Source: Candidatus Woesearchaeota archaeon (GTDB lineage: Archaea; Nanobdellota; Nanobdellia; Woesearchaeales; JAGVYJ01). Taken from it: a stretch of DNA of 5,430 nucleotides. Positions 1 through 4,716 of this stretch are shown piece by piece (the first letter of the stretch is position 1; each line of letters opens with the position of its first letter). The stretch is from positions 510 to 5,939 of the forward strand of contig JAGVYJ010000066.1 in NCBI GenBank assembly GCA_018303315.1, read 5' to 3'. Position numbers and translations under genes: made by a program. The notes under the pieces were generated by a model. The model had not been told where the DNA came from and made no database searches. It saw only the letters and a list, made by a program, of their open reading frames with translations.

Positions 1-159
1 GATGACTATGTTCCTGTCCTGACCGCTGGCAGCTTCGGTTTTTCCTGCATCTGGCATGCTCGCTGCTTTCTGCACGTCAGCAGTTTTTTCGCTCCGGTTT
101 GCCAGGAAGCCGAGAAGCGCAAATATAAGAACCAGTACTGCTATCACCCCTTTGTTCAT
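1..159 (-). CDS. Exported or membrane-anchored protein, N-terminal part only (gene runs off the left edge)
   Basis: An open frame of 53 codons starts at ATG 159-157 on the minus strand and reaches base 1 with no stop, so the C-terminus lies outside the window. The N-terminus begins MNKGVIAVLVLIFALLGFLA: a short positive start followed by a hydrophobic stretch at about residues 5-20, as in a signal peptide or an N-terminal anchor. A polar Ala/Lys/Glu/Ser-rich linker follows (about residues 21-48). No lipobox cysteine is visible, so a lipoprotein is unlikely. The hydrophobic start plus linker fits a protein whose functional domain is outside the membrane, but that domain is not in view and I do not assign it. 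The start is supported by a TATA-like element about 28 nt upstream. The gene is transcribed divergently from the exonuclease gene. Confidence 0.7.
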   Translation of the reverse strand, partial: MNKGVIAVLVLIFALLGFLANRSEKTADVQKAASMPDAGKTEAASGQDRNIVI

Positions 160-183
160 ATTTTCCCTTACAGGAAGCAGTAG

Positions 184-196
184 TATAAATAAATAT
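184..196 (-). promoter_or_regulatory. TATA box for the leftward exported-protein gene
   Basis: On the minus strand this reads ATATTTATTTATA. The TTTATA part (189-184) is centred about 28 nt from the ATG at 159, which is the spacing expected if transcription begins at or a few bases before the start codon. There is no strong Shine-Dalgarno site between them (only AAGGGA). A leaderless or very short-leader transcript is inferred. Confidence 0.5.
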
Positions 197-229
197 CTGC
201 ACTCCCCACTGGACTTCGATATGTGAGGC

Positions 230-236
230 TTTTATA
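230..236 (+). promoter_or_regulatory. TATA box for the exonuclease gene
   Basis: TTTTATA is centred about 26 nt upstream of the ATG at 259. Archaeal transcription starts about 25 nt below the TATA box, so the transcript should begin at the start codon. This favours ATG 259 over the in-frame GTG at 223, which lies upstream of the TATA box and would not be transcribed from it. Confidence 0.55.
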
Positions 237-258
237 CAATGGTTTGCAATGTTTCCGT

Positions 259-1029
259 ATGATTAGGAAAAGTTTTCTCATTCTTGACAGGTTTGGCAGG
301 GAAAAGGAAAAAAAGCTCTGGCAGTCAGGCATTTCAGACTGGCAGAAGTTCCTGAGGACAAGAAACGTGCCTGGGGTATCTGTTACAAAAAAGGCTTACT
401 TCAACAGGCAGCTGCTCTCAGCCCAGAAAGCCCTGTATTCTTTTGACTCCAGATACTTCACTGCCAGGCTCCCCAGGCCTGAGCACTGGCGGCTTTATGA
501 TTTCTTTAAGGAGGACTGCGTTTACCTTGATATAGAGACCACGGGGCTGTCTGAAGAGCATGAACTGACTGTTATCGGCCTGTATGACGGCTTAAGCAGC
601 AAAGTGATGATTATGGGCCTGAACTTTGACTATGATTCCTTAAGGCAGCATTTGCAGCAGTACAAGATGATTGTAACCTTCAATGGCTCGGCATTTGATG
701 TCCCTTTCCTGCTGAAGAGATACCCAGACCTTGTTCCTGATGTGCCCCATTTTGATTTGAGGCACTGCTGCAGAAGAATTGGGCTCACCGGCGGCCTGAA
801 GCAGGTTGAGAAAAGCCTTGGCATAAAAAGGCAGAATGGGATTGTTGACAGGATGTACGGGGGTGACGCTGTGCAGCTGTGGCGCATGTACAGGGCAACA
901 GGGGACGATTACTACCTCAACCTGCTGATTGAATACAATGAAGAAGATGTCATAAATCTCAAGCCTATTGCTGAGAAAGTTTATGAAGCCCTGGAATGTG
1001 CTGAAATCTCCCTTAAGAAATCTTTATAA
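259..1029 (+). CDS. DEDDy-type RNase H-fold exonuclease (YprB / RNase_H_2 family)
   Basis: A 256-residue protein, probably a metal-dependent 3'-5' exonuclease acting on single-stranded or structured nucleic acid in the cytoplasm. The N-terminal 35 residues (SFLILDRFGREKEKKLW, then GISDWQKFL) resemble the helix-hairpin-helix-like leader often found before this domain. The nuclease core runs from about residue 85 to 245. Motif I is LDIETTG with D91 and E93; motif II is FNGSAFD with D147; FDLRH follows at 165-169 and GGLKQVEKSLG at 178-188; motif III is YNEED with Y226 and D230, making a complete DEDDy set. I chose ATG 259 because it fits the family N-terminus and sits about 26 nt below a TATA box. 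Longer in-frame starts such as GTG 223 add residues without family character. Family membership is solid; the in vivo substrate is unknown. The TATA box of the next gene overlaps its stop codon. Confidence 0.85.
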   Translation: MIRKSFLILDRFGREKEKKLWQSGISDWQKFLRTRNVPGVSVTKKAYFNRQLLSAQKALYSFDSRYFTARLPRPEHWRLYDFFKEDCVYLDIETTGLSEEHELTVIGLYDGLSSKVMIMGLNFDYDSLRQHLQQYKMIVTFNGSAFDVPFLLKRYPDLVPDVPHFDLRHCCRRIGLTGGLKQVEKSLGIKRQNGIVDRMYGGDAVQLWRMYRATGDDYYLNLLIEYNEEDVINLKPIAEKVYEALECAEISLKKSL

Positions 1030-1031
1030 AT
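1023..1031 (+). promoter_or_regulatory. TATA box overlapping the exonuclease stop codon
   Basis: TTTATAAAT contains the TAA stop of the exonuclease gene (1027-1029) and is centred 26 nt before the ATG at 1053. The downstream gene has no Shine-Dalgarno site, so independent leaderless transcription from this box is likely. The box would serve as both coding end and promoter. Confidence 0.55.
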
Positions 1032-1052
1032 CTCCTGCCTAATAGCATTTGG

Positions 1053-1688
1053 ATGAGGAACCGGCTTTCTGCTAGCTTTAAAAAAAGTGTCAAAAACTAT
1101 CAGCTGACAGCAAAAGAAATCTCGATTATCAGGAAATTGGATTCTTACAGCAAAATTCAGGACTTTATCGACTATAAGCTCACATATCACCATGAGGATA
1201 CCTGCAGATCGTTCAGGAGGGTTGTGAGGGACAGCAAGGCAAACTGCTCAGAAGGTGTTTTCTTTGCAGCCTTTGTCTCTTTCTGCCATGGTGCCAAGCC
1301 GTTAATTGTGGACTTGAGGGCAACAAAAGATGATGACCACCTGCTTCATGTCTTCAGGCAGGATGGCAAGTGGGGCGCCATAGCCCAGTCAAACTACACA
1401 GGCCTCAAATGGCGGGAACCGGTCTTTGGCAGTGTAAGAGAGCTCGTGCTGTCCTATGTCGACTTTTATTTTGACCTCAGGGGAAGGAAATCATTGAGAT
1501 ATTACACAAAGCCTATAAACCTCAACAGGTATGGAAAAGCCTGGGCAATCAGCGAGAAGGACTTATTTTTTATTACTGACAAAATCAACAGTTACAGGGC
1601 TAATCGGCTGTTAACAAGGGGCCAGATACTGAACCTGAGGAACACAAATAAAGACCTTAAAAAGGCAGGCGAGCTTGCCATGGTGTAA
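1053..1688 (+). CDS. Transglutaminase-like (papain-fold) protein, cytoplasmic
   Basis: A 211-residue soluble protein with no signal peptide or membrane segment. The central part (about residues 60-130) has the layout of a transglutaminase-like core. There is a cysteine at the start of a helix (NCSEGVFFAAF, C65), a strand (KPLIVDLRAT, 82-91), and then a histidine strand (DDDHLLHVFRQDGKWGAI, with H96 and H99) leading to QSNYTG (112-117), where N114 or a nearby polar residue could complete a triad. Superfamily members act as cysteine proteases, peptide amidases or transglutaminases, and some are inactive; which applies here cannot be told. The residue assignment is by eye. About 60 residues before the core and 80 after are not recognised; the C-terminus is Lys/Arg-rich. 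The ATG at 1053 is 26 nt below a TATA box. The gene ends 1 nt from the end of a convergent gene. Confidence 0.6.
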   Translation: MRNRLSASFKKSVKNYQLTAKEISIIRKLDSYSKIQDFIDYKLTYHHEDTCRSFRRVVRDSKANCSEGVFFAAFVSFCHGAKPLIVDLRATKDDDHLLHVFRQDGKWGAIAQSNYTGLKWREPVFGSVRELVLSYVDFYFDLRGRKSLRYYTKPINLNRYGKAWAISEKDLFFITDKINSYRANRLLTRGQILNLRNTNKDLKKAGELAMV

Positions 1689-1700
1689 TTTATTTTTTCT
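1689..1700 (+). terminator. T-rich terminator after the transglutaminase-like gene
   Basis: TTTATTTTTTCT directly follows the stop codon (1686-1688). Oligo-T tracts on the non-template strand are enough to terminate archaeal RNA polymerase. The tract also encodes the Lys-Lys-stop end of the opposing membrane-protein gene, so the two gene ends share it. Confidence 0.4.
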
Positions 1701-2235
1701 CTAGCCTTCTATAGCCAATCCATATCACGAGAAGCAGCTCAATGAAGATTAGCCCCACCCTGACAAATTTGTCAAGTTCTCCTATGAATCTGATGTTTGA
1801 GTAGACAAGCAGCAATATGCCGCCGTACAGGAATCCTGTTCCTATGAACCCATACTTCAGGTACATCCCTGCCACAATTGCAGCAAGGGCGATTATCCCG
1901 ATGATGAAGAAGCTGTTTCGTGAATAGGTTTCATTGGCTGCCTTGAAGTCCTGGTTGCATGTGCTGCATTCCCTGTAAAGCTGGCAGCCCTGCGCGTTAT
2001 AATCATATACTGGCGTTTTCTCATCTTTTACGCACTGCCTTTCCTCCTCGGTCACGATGTATGTGCAGTTGGTGCTTTCAATTTTTGCCGGATAGGCACC
2101 AAACCTGAAATAATCATCTGTGCAGAACTGGTTGTATTCAGGCTGGTCATAGAGCGCGTCATGCGCAAGGCCTATAAATGATGCAAACAGCACTGCTACC
2201 GCAACAACAAAAGCAGCTTGCTTGACATCAACCAT
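1690..2235 (-). CDS. Four-helix membrane protein with a six-cysteine external loop, function unknown
   Basis: A 181-residue protein that I do not recognise. Hydrophobic segments lie at about residues 7-24, 108-126, 130-147 and 157-174. The polar region between helices 1 and 2 (about 25-107) carries six cysteines (C38, C57, C68, C84, C90, C93), including a C90-S-T-C93 pair, and two N-glycosylation-type sequons (N56-C-T and N101-E-T). Basic residues at the C-terminal end (YRRLEKK) and few charges at the N-terminus suggest that the loop faces outside, where the cysteines could form up to three disulfides; a metal site using CxxC is the alternative. The ATG overlaps the stop of the ribL-like gene by 8 nt (ATGGTTGA), so translation is probably coupled. 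Physical linkage to ribL does not establish a functional link. Confidence 0.7.
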   Translation of the reverse strand: MVDVKQAAFVVAVAVLFASFIGLAHDALYDQPEYNQFCTDDYFRFGAYPAKIESTNCTYIVTEEERQCVKDEKTPVYDYNAQGCQLYRECSTCNQDFKAANETYSRNSFFIIGIIALAAIVAGMYLKYGFIGTGFLYGGILLLVYSNIRFIGELDKFVRVGLIFIELLLVIWIGYRRLEKK

Positions 2236-2641
2236 GCTGCCCTTGGTTTATTTTGGAGCTTTTATATTTTTCCGGCAAGTATGGTTGCAGCCTGACAATC
2301 CTGCCCTTCATTCCTCTCCTGCCAAGCTCTTCCTGCAGCCTGTCTGTGAAATAGCTCTGGTCATACCCCAAGGCAATAATGTCCGGTTTGAACTCGTCAA
2401 GCACCCAGTATACGTTGCCTTTTTTTCCTAAAACAGCCTTGTTAACTGCTGAAAATGCAGATACCGCTTCAAGCCTCTTCTTCTCGTTCCAGAAAGGCGT
2501 TTTTCCTTTGACTCTGCCAACTGTTGAATCCAGGGCAACAACCACTATAAGTTCATCTCCAAGCTTTTTTGCCTGGTTAAGATAGCTTTCATGCCCCTTG
2601 TGGAACAGGTCAAATGTGCCAAAGGCAAGTACCCTTACCAT
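2228..2641 (-). CDS. ribL: Nucleotidyltransferase of the RibL / TagD type, probable FAD synthase
   Basis: A 137-residue single-domain cytidylyltransferase-fold enzyme. The nucleotide-binding start is VLAFGTFDLFHKGHESYL, with the HxGH motif as H14-K-G-H17. KTPFWNEKKRLEAV, near the middle, matches the family's Glu/Arg-Leu-Glu segment. DIIALGYDQ follows, and the C-terminal KSSKI (127-131) corresponds to the ISTTKI-type motif that contacts the nucleotide phosphates. In archaea, proteins of this size and motif set are FAD synthases (RibL), which transfer AMP to FMN in the cytoplasm; the closest alternative is a glycerol-3-phosphate cytidylyltransferase-like enzyme. The protein has no cysteine, which should be considered when comparing it with RibL proteins that have C-terminal cysteines. 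The family is clear; the substrate is inferred. It is first in a leftward two-gene operon with the membrane protein, and its start lies about 29 nt below a TATA box. Confidence 0.8.
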   Translation of the reverse strand: MVRVLAFGTFDLFHKGHESYLNQAKKLGDELIVVVALDSTVGRVKGKTPFWNEKKRLEAVSAFSAVNKAVLGKKGNVYWVLDEFKPDIIALGYDQSYFTDRLQEELGRRGMKGRIVRLQPYLPEKYKSSKINQGQHG

Positions 2642-2648
2642 ATACAGG

Positions 2649-2668
2649 AAGGACTAAAGTCATTCCTT
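2649..2668. repeat. Imperfect 20-bp palindrome in the ribL promoter region
   Basis: AAGGACTAAAGTCATTCCTT pairs at 7 of 10 symmetric positions, including five consecutive outer pairs (AAGGA/TCCTT). It lies between the ribL TATA box and the ribL start codon, overlapping the edge of the box, where a bound protein would block transcription. This could be an operator, but palindromes of this quality also occur by chance in AT-rich intergenic DNA. Confidence 0.25.
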
Positions 2669-2674
2669 TAAATA
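2667..2674 (-). promoter_or_regulatory. TATA box for the ribL operon
   Basis: On the minus strand this reads TATTTAAA, centred about 29 nt from the ATG at 2641. No Shine-Dalgarno sequence precedes that ATG. A leaderless or few-base leader transcript carrying ribL and the membrane-protein gene is inferred. Confidence 0.5.
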
Positions 2675-2769
2675 CCCTTCTTCAGCCAGGGTTTTCCATA
2701 TTATAACTATTGCTGAGTAAATACAAACCTGCCCTACTTGAAAATAAAGCCATTTCAAAGGCAGAAAAC

Positions 2770-2785
2770 CGAAAGATTTATATAT
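2770..2785 (+). promoter_or_regulatory. BRE and TATA box for tfb
   Basis: CGAAAG (2770-2775), a good TFB-recognition element, directly precedes TTTATATAT (2777-2785), the strongest TATA box in the window. The predicted start near 2807 gives a leader of about 38 nt with a Shine-Dalgarno site. A weaker AT-rich element (TTTAAAAAA, about 2813-2821) could direct a second, leaderless transcript starting at the ATG. Two overlapping modes of expression would suit a transcription factor, but that is speculative. Confidence 0.65.
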
Positions 2786-2832
2786 GGATAGCTGATTCCC
2801 TCTATAGCAAGCTTTAAAAAATTAACGTTTAC

Positions 2833-2838
2833 AGGTGA
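2833..2838 (+). promoter_or_regulatory. Shine-Dalgarno site for tfb
   Basis: AGGTGA lies 6 nt before the ATG at 2845 and matches the archaeal 16S rRNA 3' end (CACCU). It fixes the tfb start and agrees with a leadered transcript, unlike the leaderless pattern of most neighbouring genes. Confidence 0.6.
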
Positions 2839-2844
2839 CATATC

Positions 2845-3537
2845 ATGGCTGAATTCGTGAAAAAGTGCCCTGAATGCGGGGGCATAAACCTCTTCTGGAA
2901 CAAGGACAAGGGAGAAGTCATTTGCAAAGACTGCGGCCTTGTGGTTGAGGATAAAATGATTGACTACGGCCAGGAATGGCGTGAATTCGAGTCAGAGGAG
3001 GGCGACCGGAGAAGGAGAACAGGAGCGCCAATGACATACACGCAGTATGATCAGGGCCTGGGCACTGAAGTCGGCAGAAAGACAGATTTAAGCAGGCTTG
3101 GCGCAAAGTCAAGGAACAAGTTCTTCAGGCTTAGAAAATGGCAGTACAGGATTAGCACTGCTATAGAGAGGAACCTCAAGCTGGCATTGTCTGAACTGAA
3201 GAGGGTTAGCTCGTATCTTAAGCTTCCAAAGTCAGTGGAGGAGGAATCAGCCAGGATTTACACTTTGGCTGTTCACAGAGGCCTTGTAAGGGGCAGGAGC
3301 ATGGAAAGCGTTGTGGCAGGGGCCTTATACGCAGCCTGCAGGAGGCATGAGGTGCCCCGCACCTTGGACGAGCTTTCCGAAGCCTCTGGCATTGAGAAAA
3401 AGGAGATTGGCAGGACTTACAGGTTTGTCACCAGGGAACTGGGAATAAACATTCTGCCAAGCAACCCTGCAGATTACATTCCCAGGTTTGCCTCTGCCCT
3501 GAAGCTTTCAGCCGAGACGCCCAAAAGGTTGAGCTGA
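2845..3537 (+). CDS. tfb: Transcription factor B (TFIIB homologue), cut short by a frameshift in the second cyclin repeat
   Basis: TFB binds the TATA/TBP complex and the BRE and recruits RNA polymerase in archaea. The zinc ribbon is intact (C8, C11, C27, C30), followed by the reader/linker region ([20 protein letters not shown], then TGAPMT). The first cyclin repeat, about residues 105-205, is complete and highly typical ([45 protein letters not shown]). The second repeat begins ([16 protein letters not shown], ending at S222), but the frame then reads a few unrelated residues and stops at 3535-3537, giving 230 residues instead of about 300. The remainder is present from about 3519 in another frame. 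Counting against normal TFB, which has 18 residues between the LS of the first helix and the LTSG motif, about 10 residues plus one base are absent. The product would lack the DNA-binding part of the second repeat. A sequence or assembly error is as likely as a true mutation. Confidence 0.9.
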   Translation: MAEFVKKCPECGGINLFWNKDKGEVICKDCGLVVEDKMIDYGQEWREFESEEGDRRRRTGAPMTYTQYDQGLGTEVGRKTDLSRLGAKSRNKFFRLRKWQYRISTAIERNLKLALSELKRVSSYLKLPKSVEEESARIYTLAVHRGLVRGRSMESVVAGALYAACRRHEVPRTLDELSEASGIEKKEIGRTYRFVTRELGINILPSNPADYIPRFASALKLSAETPKRLS

Positions 3538-3731
3538 CCTCGGGCCGTGGCCCTACAGGCATTGCAGCTGCCGCTTTGTATGTTTCAGCCCTGATACATG
3601 GCGAGAAGAGAACCCAGAGGGAAGTCGCAGATGTGGCTGGCGTCACAGAAGTGACCATCAGGAACAGGTACAAGGAGCTTCTTGACAGGCTCAAGCTGGA
3701 AAAGGAGATTAAGAAGCTCAAGAGCAAATAG
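3519..3731 (+). pseudogene. tfb: Detached C-terminal part of TFB (rest of second cyclin repeat), out of frame
   Basis: Reading in the frame that begins GCC at 3519 gives [14 protein letters not shown], then [19 protein letters not shown], then [20 protein letters not shown], and ends in KLKSK at TAG 3729-3731. This is the canonical end of archaeal TFB, including the recognition helix region that contacts the BRE ([12 protein letters not shown]). It has no plausible start codon or ribosome binding site of its own, so it cannot be a separate gene. Conservation is high on both sides of the break, so the lesion, if real, is recent. Joining the two parts with 31 inserted bases would give a protein of about 305 residues, a normal TFB length. 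Confidence 0.85.
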
Positions 3732-3737
3732 GTGAGG
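3731..3737 (+). promoter_or_regulatory. Shine-Dalgarno site overlapping the tfb stop codon
   Basis: GGTGAGG begins at the last base of the tfb TAG stop and lies 5 nt before the ATG at 3743 (7 nt measured from the GGTGA core). Its position supports translation of the next gene from the tfb transcript. Confidence 0.55.
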
Positions 3738-3742
3738 TTATT

Positions 3743-4114
3743 ATGACAGATTATAGATTGGTGGTTCAGCGAACTGAGGAAAGGGGTGGTTGGCAAAGGC
3801 TTTATGTTAGCGTACAAAATGCGACCAGATTTACTGCCCCCTCACCACTTCCATTGAGCGATGGAAAAATTACCCAAGGATTGGCTGATGATATGGTAGA
3901 TTTGTATGGAATGACATCGGAAGATAAATTCAGCTTCGTATCCGTGGCTGATATGGCTCGTTTGCCCAGACCAGAATCTGAAGAGCAGCCGCATATGTTT
4001 CCATGGGCTGAAAGAATGCTCAGAATCGTATTATCAGAAGCCTTACGACGAAAATTGGAGGGTAAAGCTGCCAGTCCTCCCCGCCTGCCGTTAGAAGCCA
4101 GATTGGGCTATTAA
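3743..4114 (+). CDS. Unrecognised 123-residue protein, first of an orphan pair after tfb
   Basis: I do not recognise this protein. It is soluble, has no cysteine, no signal peptide and no membrane segment. The N-terminal third looks like alternating strands (YRLVVQRTEERGGWQRLYVS), the middle is acidic (GLADDMVDLYGMTSEDKFSF), and the C-terminal third holds an amphipathic helix (ERMLRIVLSEALRRKLEG) and a basic, Pro-rich tail. It starts 11 nt after tfb with a good Shine-Dalgarno site, so it probably shares the tfb transcript. Codon use differs from the neighbours: 3 of 5 Gln are CAA, while the exonuclease, transglutaminase-like and 5' tfb frames use only CAG (19 of 19), and 5 of 13 Arg codons are CGN. 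It is most likely a real gene, given start signal and length, but nothing shows its function. Confidence 0.6.
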   Translation: MTDYRLVVQRTEERGGWQRLYVSVQNATRFTAPSPLPLSDGKITQGLADDMVDLYGMTSEDKFSFVSVADMARLPRPESEEQPHMFPWAERMLRIVLSEALRRKLEGKAASPPRLPLEARLGY

Positions 4115-4115
4115 A

Positions 4116-4132
4116 GCGAAATTTTAATATAT
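4116..4132 (+). promoter_or_regulatory. BRE-like element and TATA box for the second orphan gene
   Basis: GCGAAA (4116-4121) is followed by TTTTAATATAT (4122-4132), centred about 29 nt before the ATG at 4157. The CGAAA element resembles that of the tfb promoter. The start codon follows AAAGG directly, with no room for a working Shine-Dalgarno site, so a leaderless transcript is likely and the gene can be expressed independently of tfb. Confidence 0.5.
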
Positions 4133-4156
4133 CCCGCAAGCATAATTATACAAAGG

Positions 4157-4714
4157 ATGAGTTATCGGACCGGAGTAGCGACTGGAAGGCTTGGTGTTCT
4201 TGGAATCCCAGGCAAAGCTCTCCCAAGAGGAAGGCCAGGGCGTGGGAAGGTTCTCAGAAGATTGCATGAACAAGGCATAGCCCTTGATGTACTTTTAGAA
4301 GAGACCGGACTTAATGGTCATTCAGCAACCTCTGACTCGCCACTTGAGATAATAAGCTCAAGTGCCCACACTTTTTATGTAATGCACCCCAGGCTTGTCC
4401 GCACTCTGCAAATGTCTCAATTGCATCCTGAAATTTTTCCATTCCATAAGAGGGGGGAGCTGATGGTGGGCCTGTGGCTCGGAGAAAGAAGTAACACACT
4501 TGTCAGGTATAGTGCTACTGAAACTGGCTATGAGCCAATTATCCTGGCAGGGGTTAAGCCAGGGCAGGCGAGTGTGGAGACGCTTATAGCTTATGCGATT
4601 GTTAATTCTGATGATTCCCGGGGAATTGCTATCCACCCTGAAAATGAAAGATTGTTTTCATCTGTCGTACGAGCACTTGGTTCTCGAGTCAGGCCATATT
4701 ATGTTGTGGAATAA
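4157..4714 (+). CDS. Unrecognised 185-residue protein with a basic Gly/Arg-rich N-terminus, second of the orphan pair
   Basis: I do not recognise this protein. Residues 1-36 are rich in Gly, Arg and Lys (for example GIPGKALPRGRPGRGKVLRR), as in nucleic-acid-binding tails. The rest looks like a compact alpha/beta domain: a helix (ALDVLLEETGL), hydrophobic strands (HTFYVMHPRLV, then ELMVGLWLG, then NTLVRYSA), a helix after PGQASVETLIAYAI, and a final strand (RVRPYYVVE). It has no cysteine, signal peptide or membrane segment. Codon use is again atypical: 3 of 4 Gln are CAA and 6 of 17 Arg are CGN, including CGA and CGG. It lies 42 nt after the first orphan gene with its own promoter and ends 2 nt from a convergent gene. 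DNA or RNA binding by the tail is a guess. Confidence 0.6.
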   Translation: MSYRTGVATGRLGVLGIPGKALPRGRPGRGKVLRRLHEQGIALDVLLEETGLNGHSATSDSPLEIISSSAHTFYVMHPRLVRTLQMSQLHPEIFPFHKRGELMVGLWLGERSNTLVRYSATETGYEPIILAGVKPGQASVETLIAYAIVNSDDSRGIAIHPENERLFSSVVRALGSRVRPYYVVE

Positions 4715-4716
4715 TC

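Noticed and set aside
223..258. GTG at 223 as the start of the exonuclease gene, adding 12 residues
   Set aside because: It lies upstream of the TATA box at 230-236, and the added residues do not look like the family. ATG 259 fits both the promoter spacing and the expected N-terminus.
981..1193. A 70-residue minus-strand frame across the exonuclease/transglutaminase junction
   Set aside because: It is antisense to two real genes and has no family character or promoter.
2642..2844. A small RNA (C/D box type) in the ribL-tfb intergenic region
   Set aside because: CTGA boxes occur, but I found no matching RTGATGA box at proper spacing. The region is explained by two divergent promoters and the tfb leader.
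3519..3530. Programmed -1 frameshifting in tfb at CCCAAAAGG
   Set aside because: The heptamer is not in the right frame for tandem slippage, and frameshifting alone would leave the second repeat about 10 residues short of the normal spacing.
3428..3817. A 129-residue minus-strand frame across the tfb break
   Set aside because: It is antisense to conserved TFB sequence, has Ser/Leu-rich low-complexity content and no start signals; it is a shadow frame.
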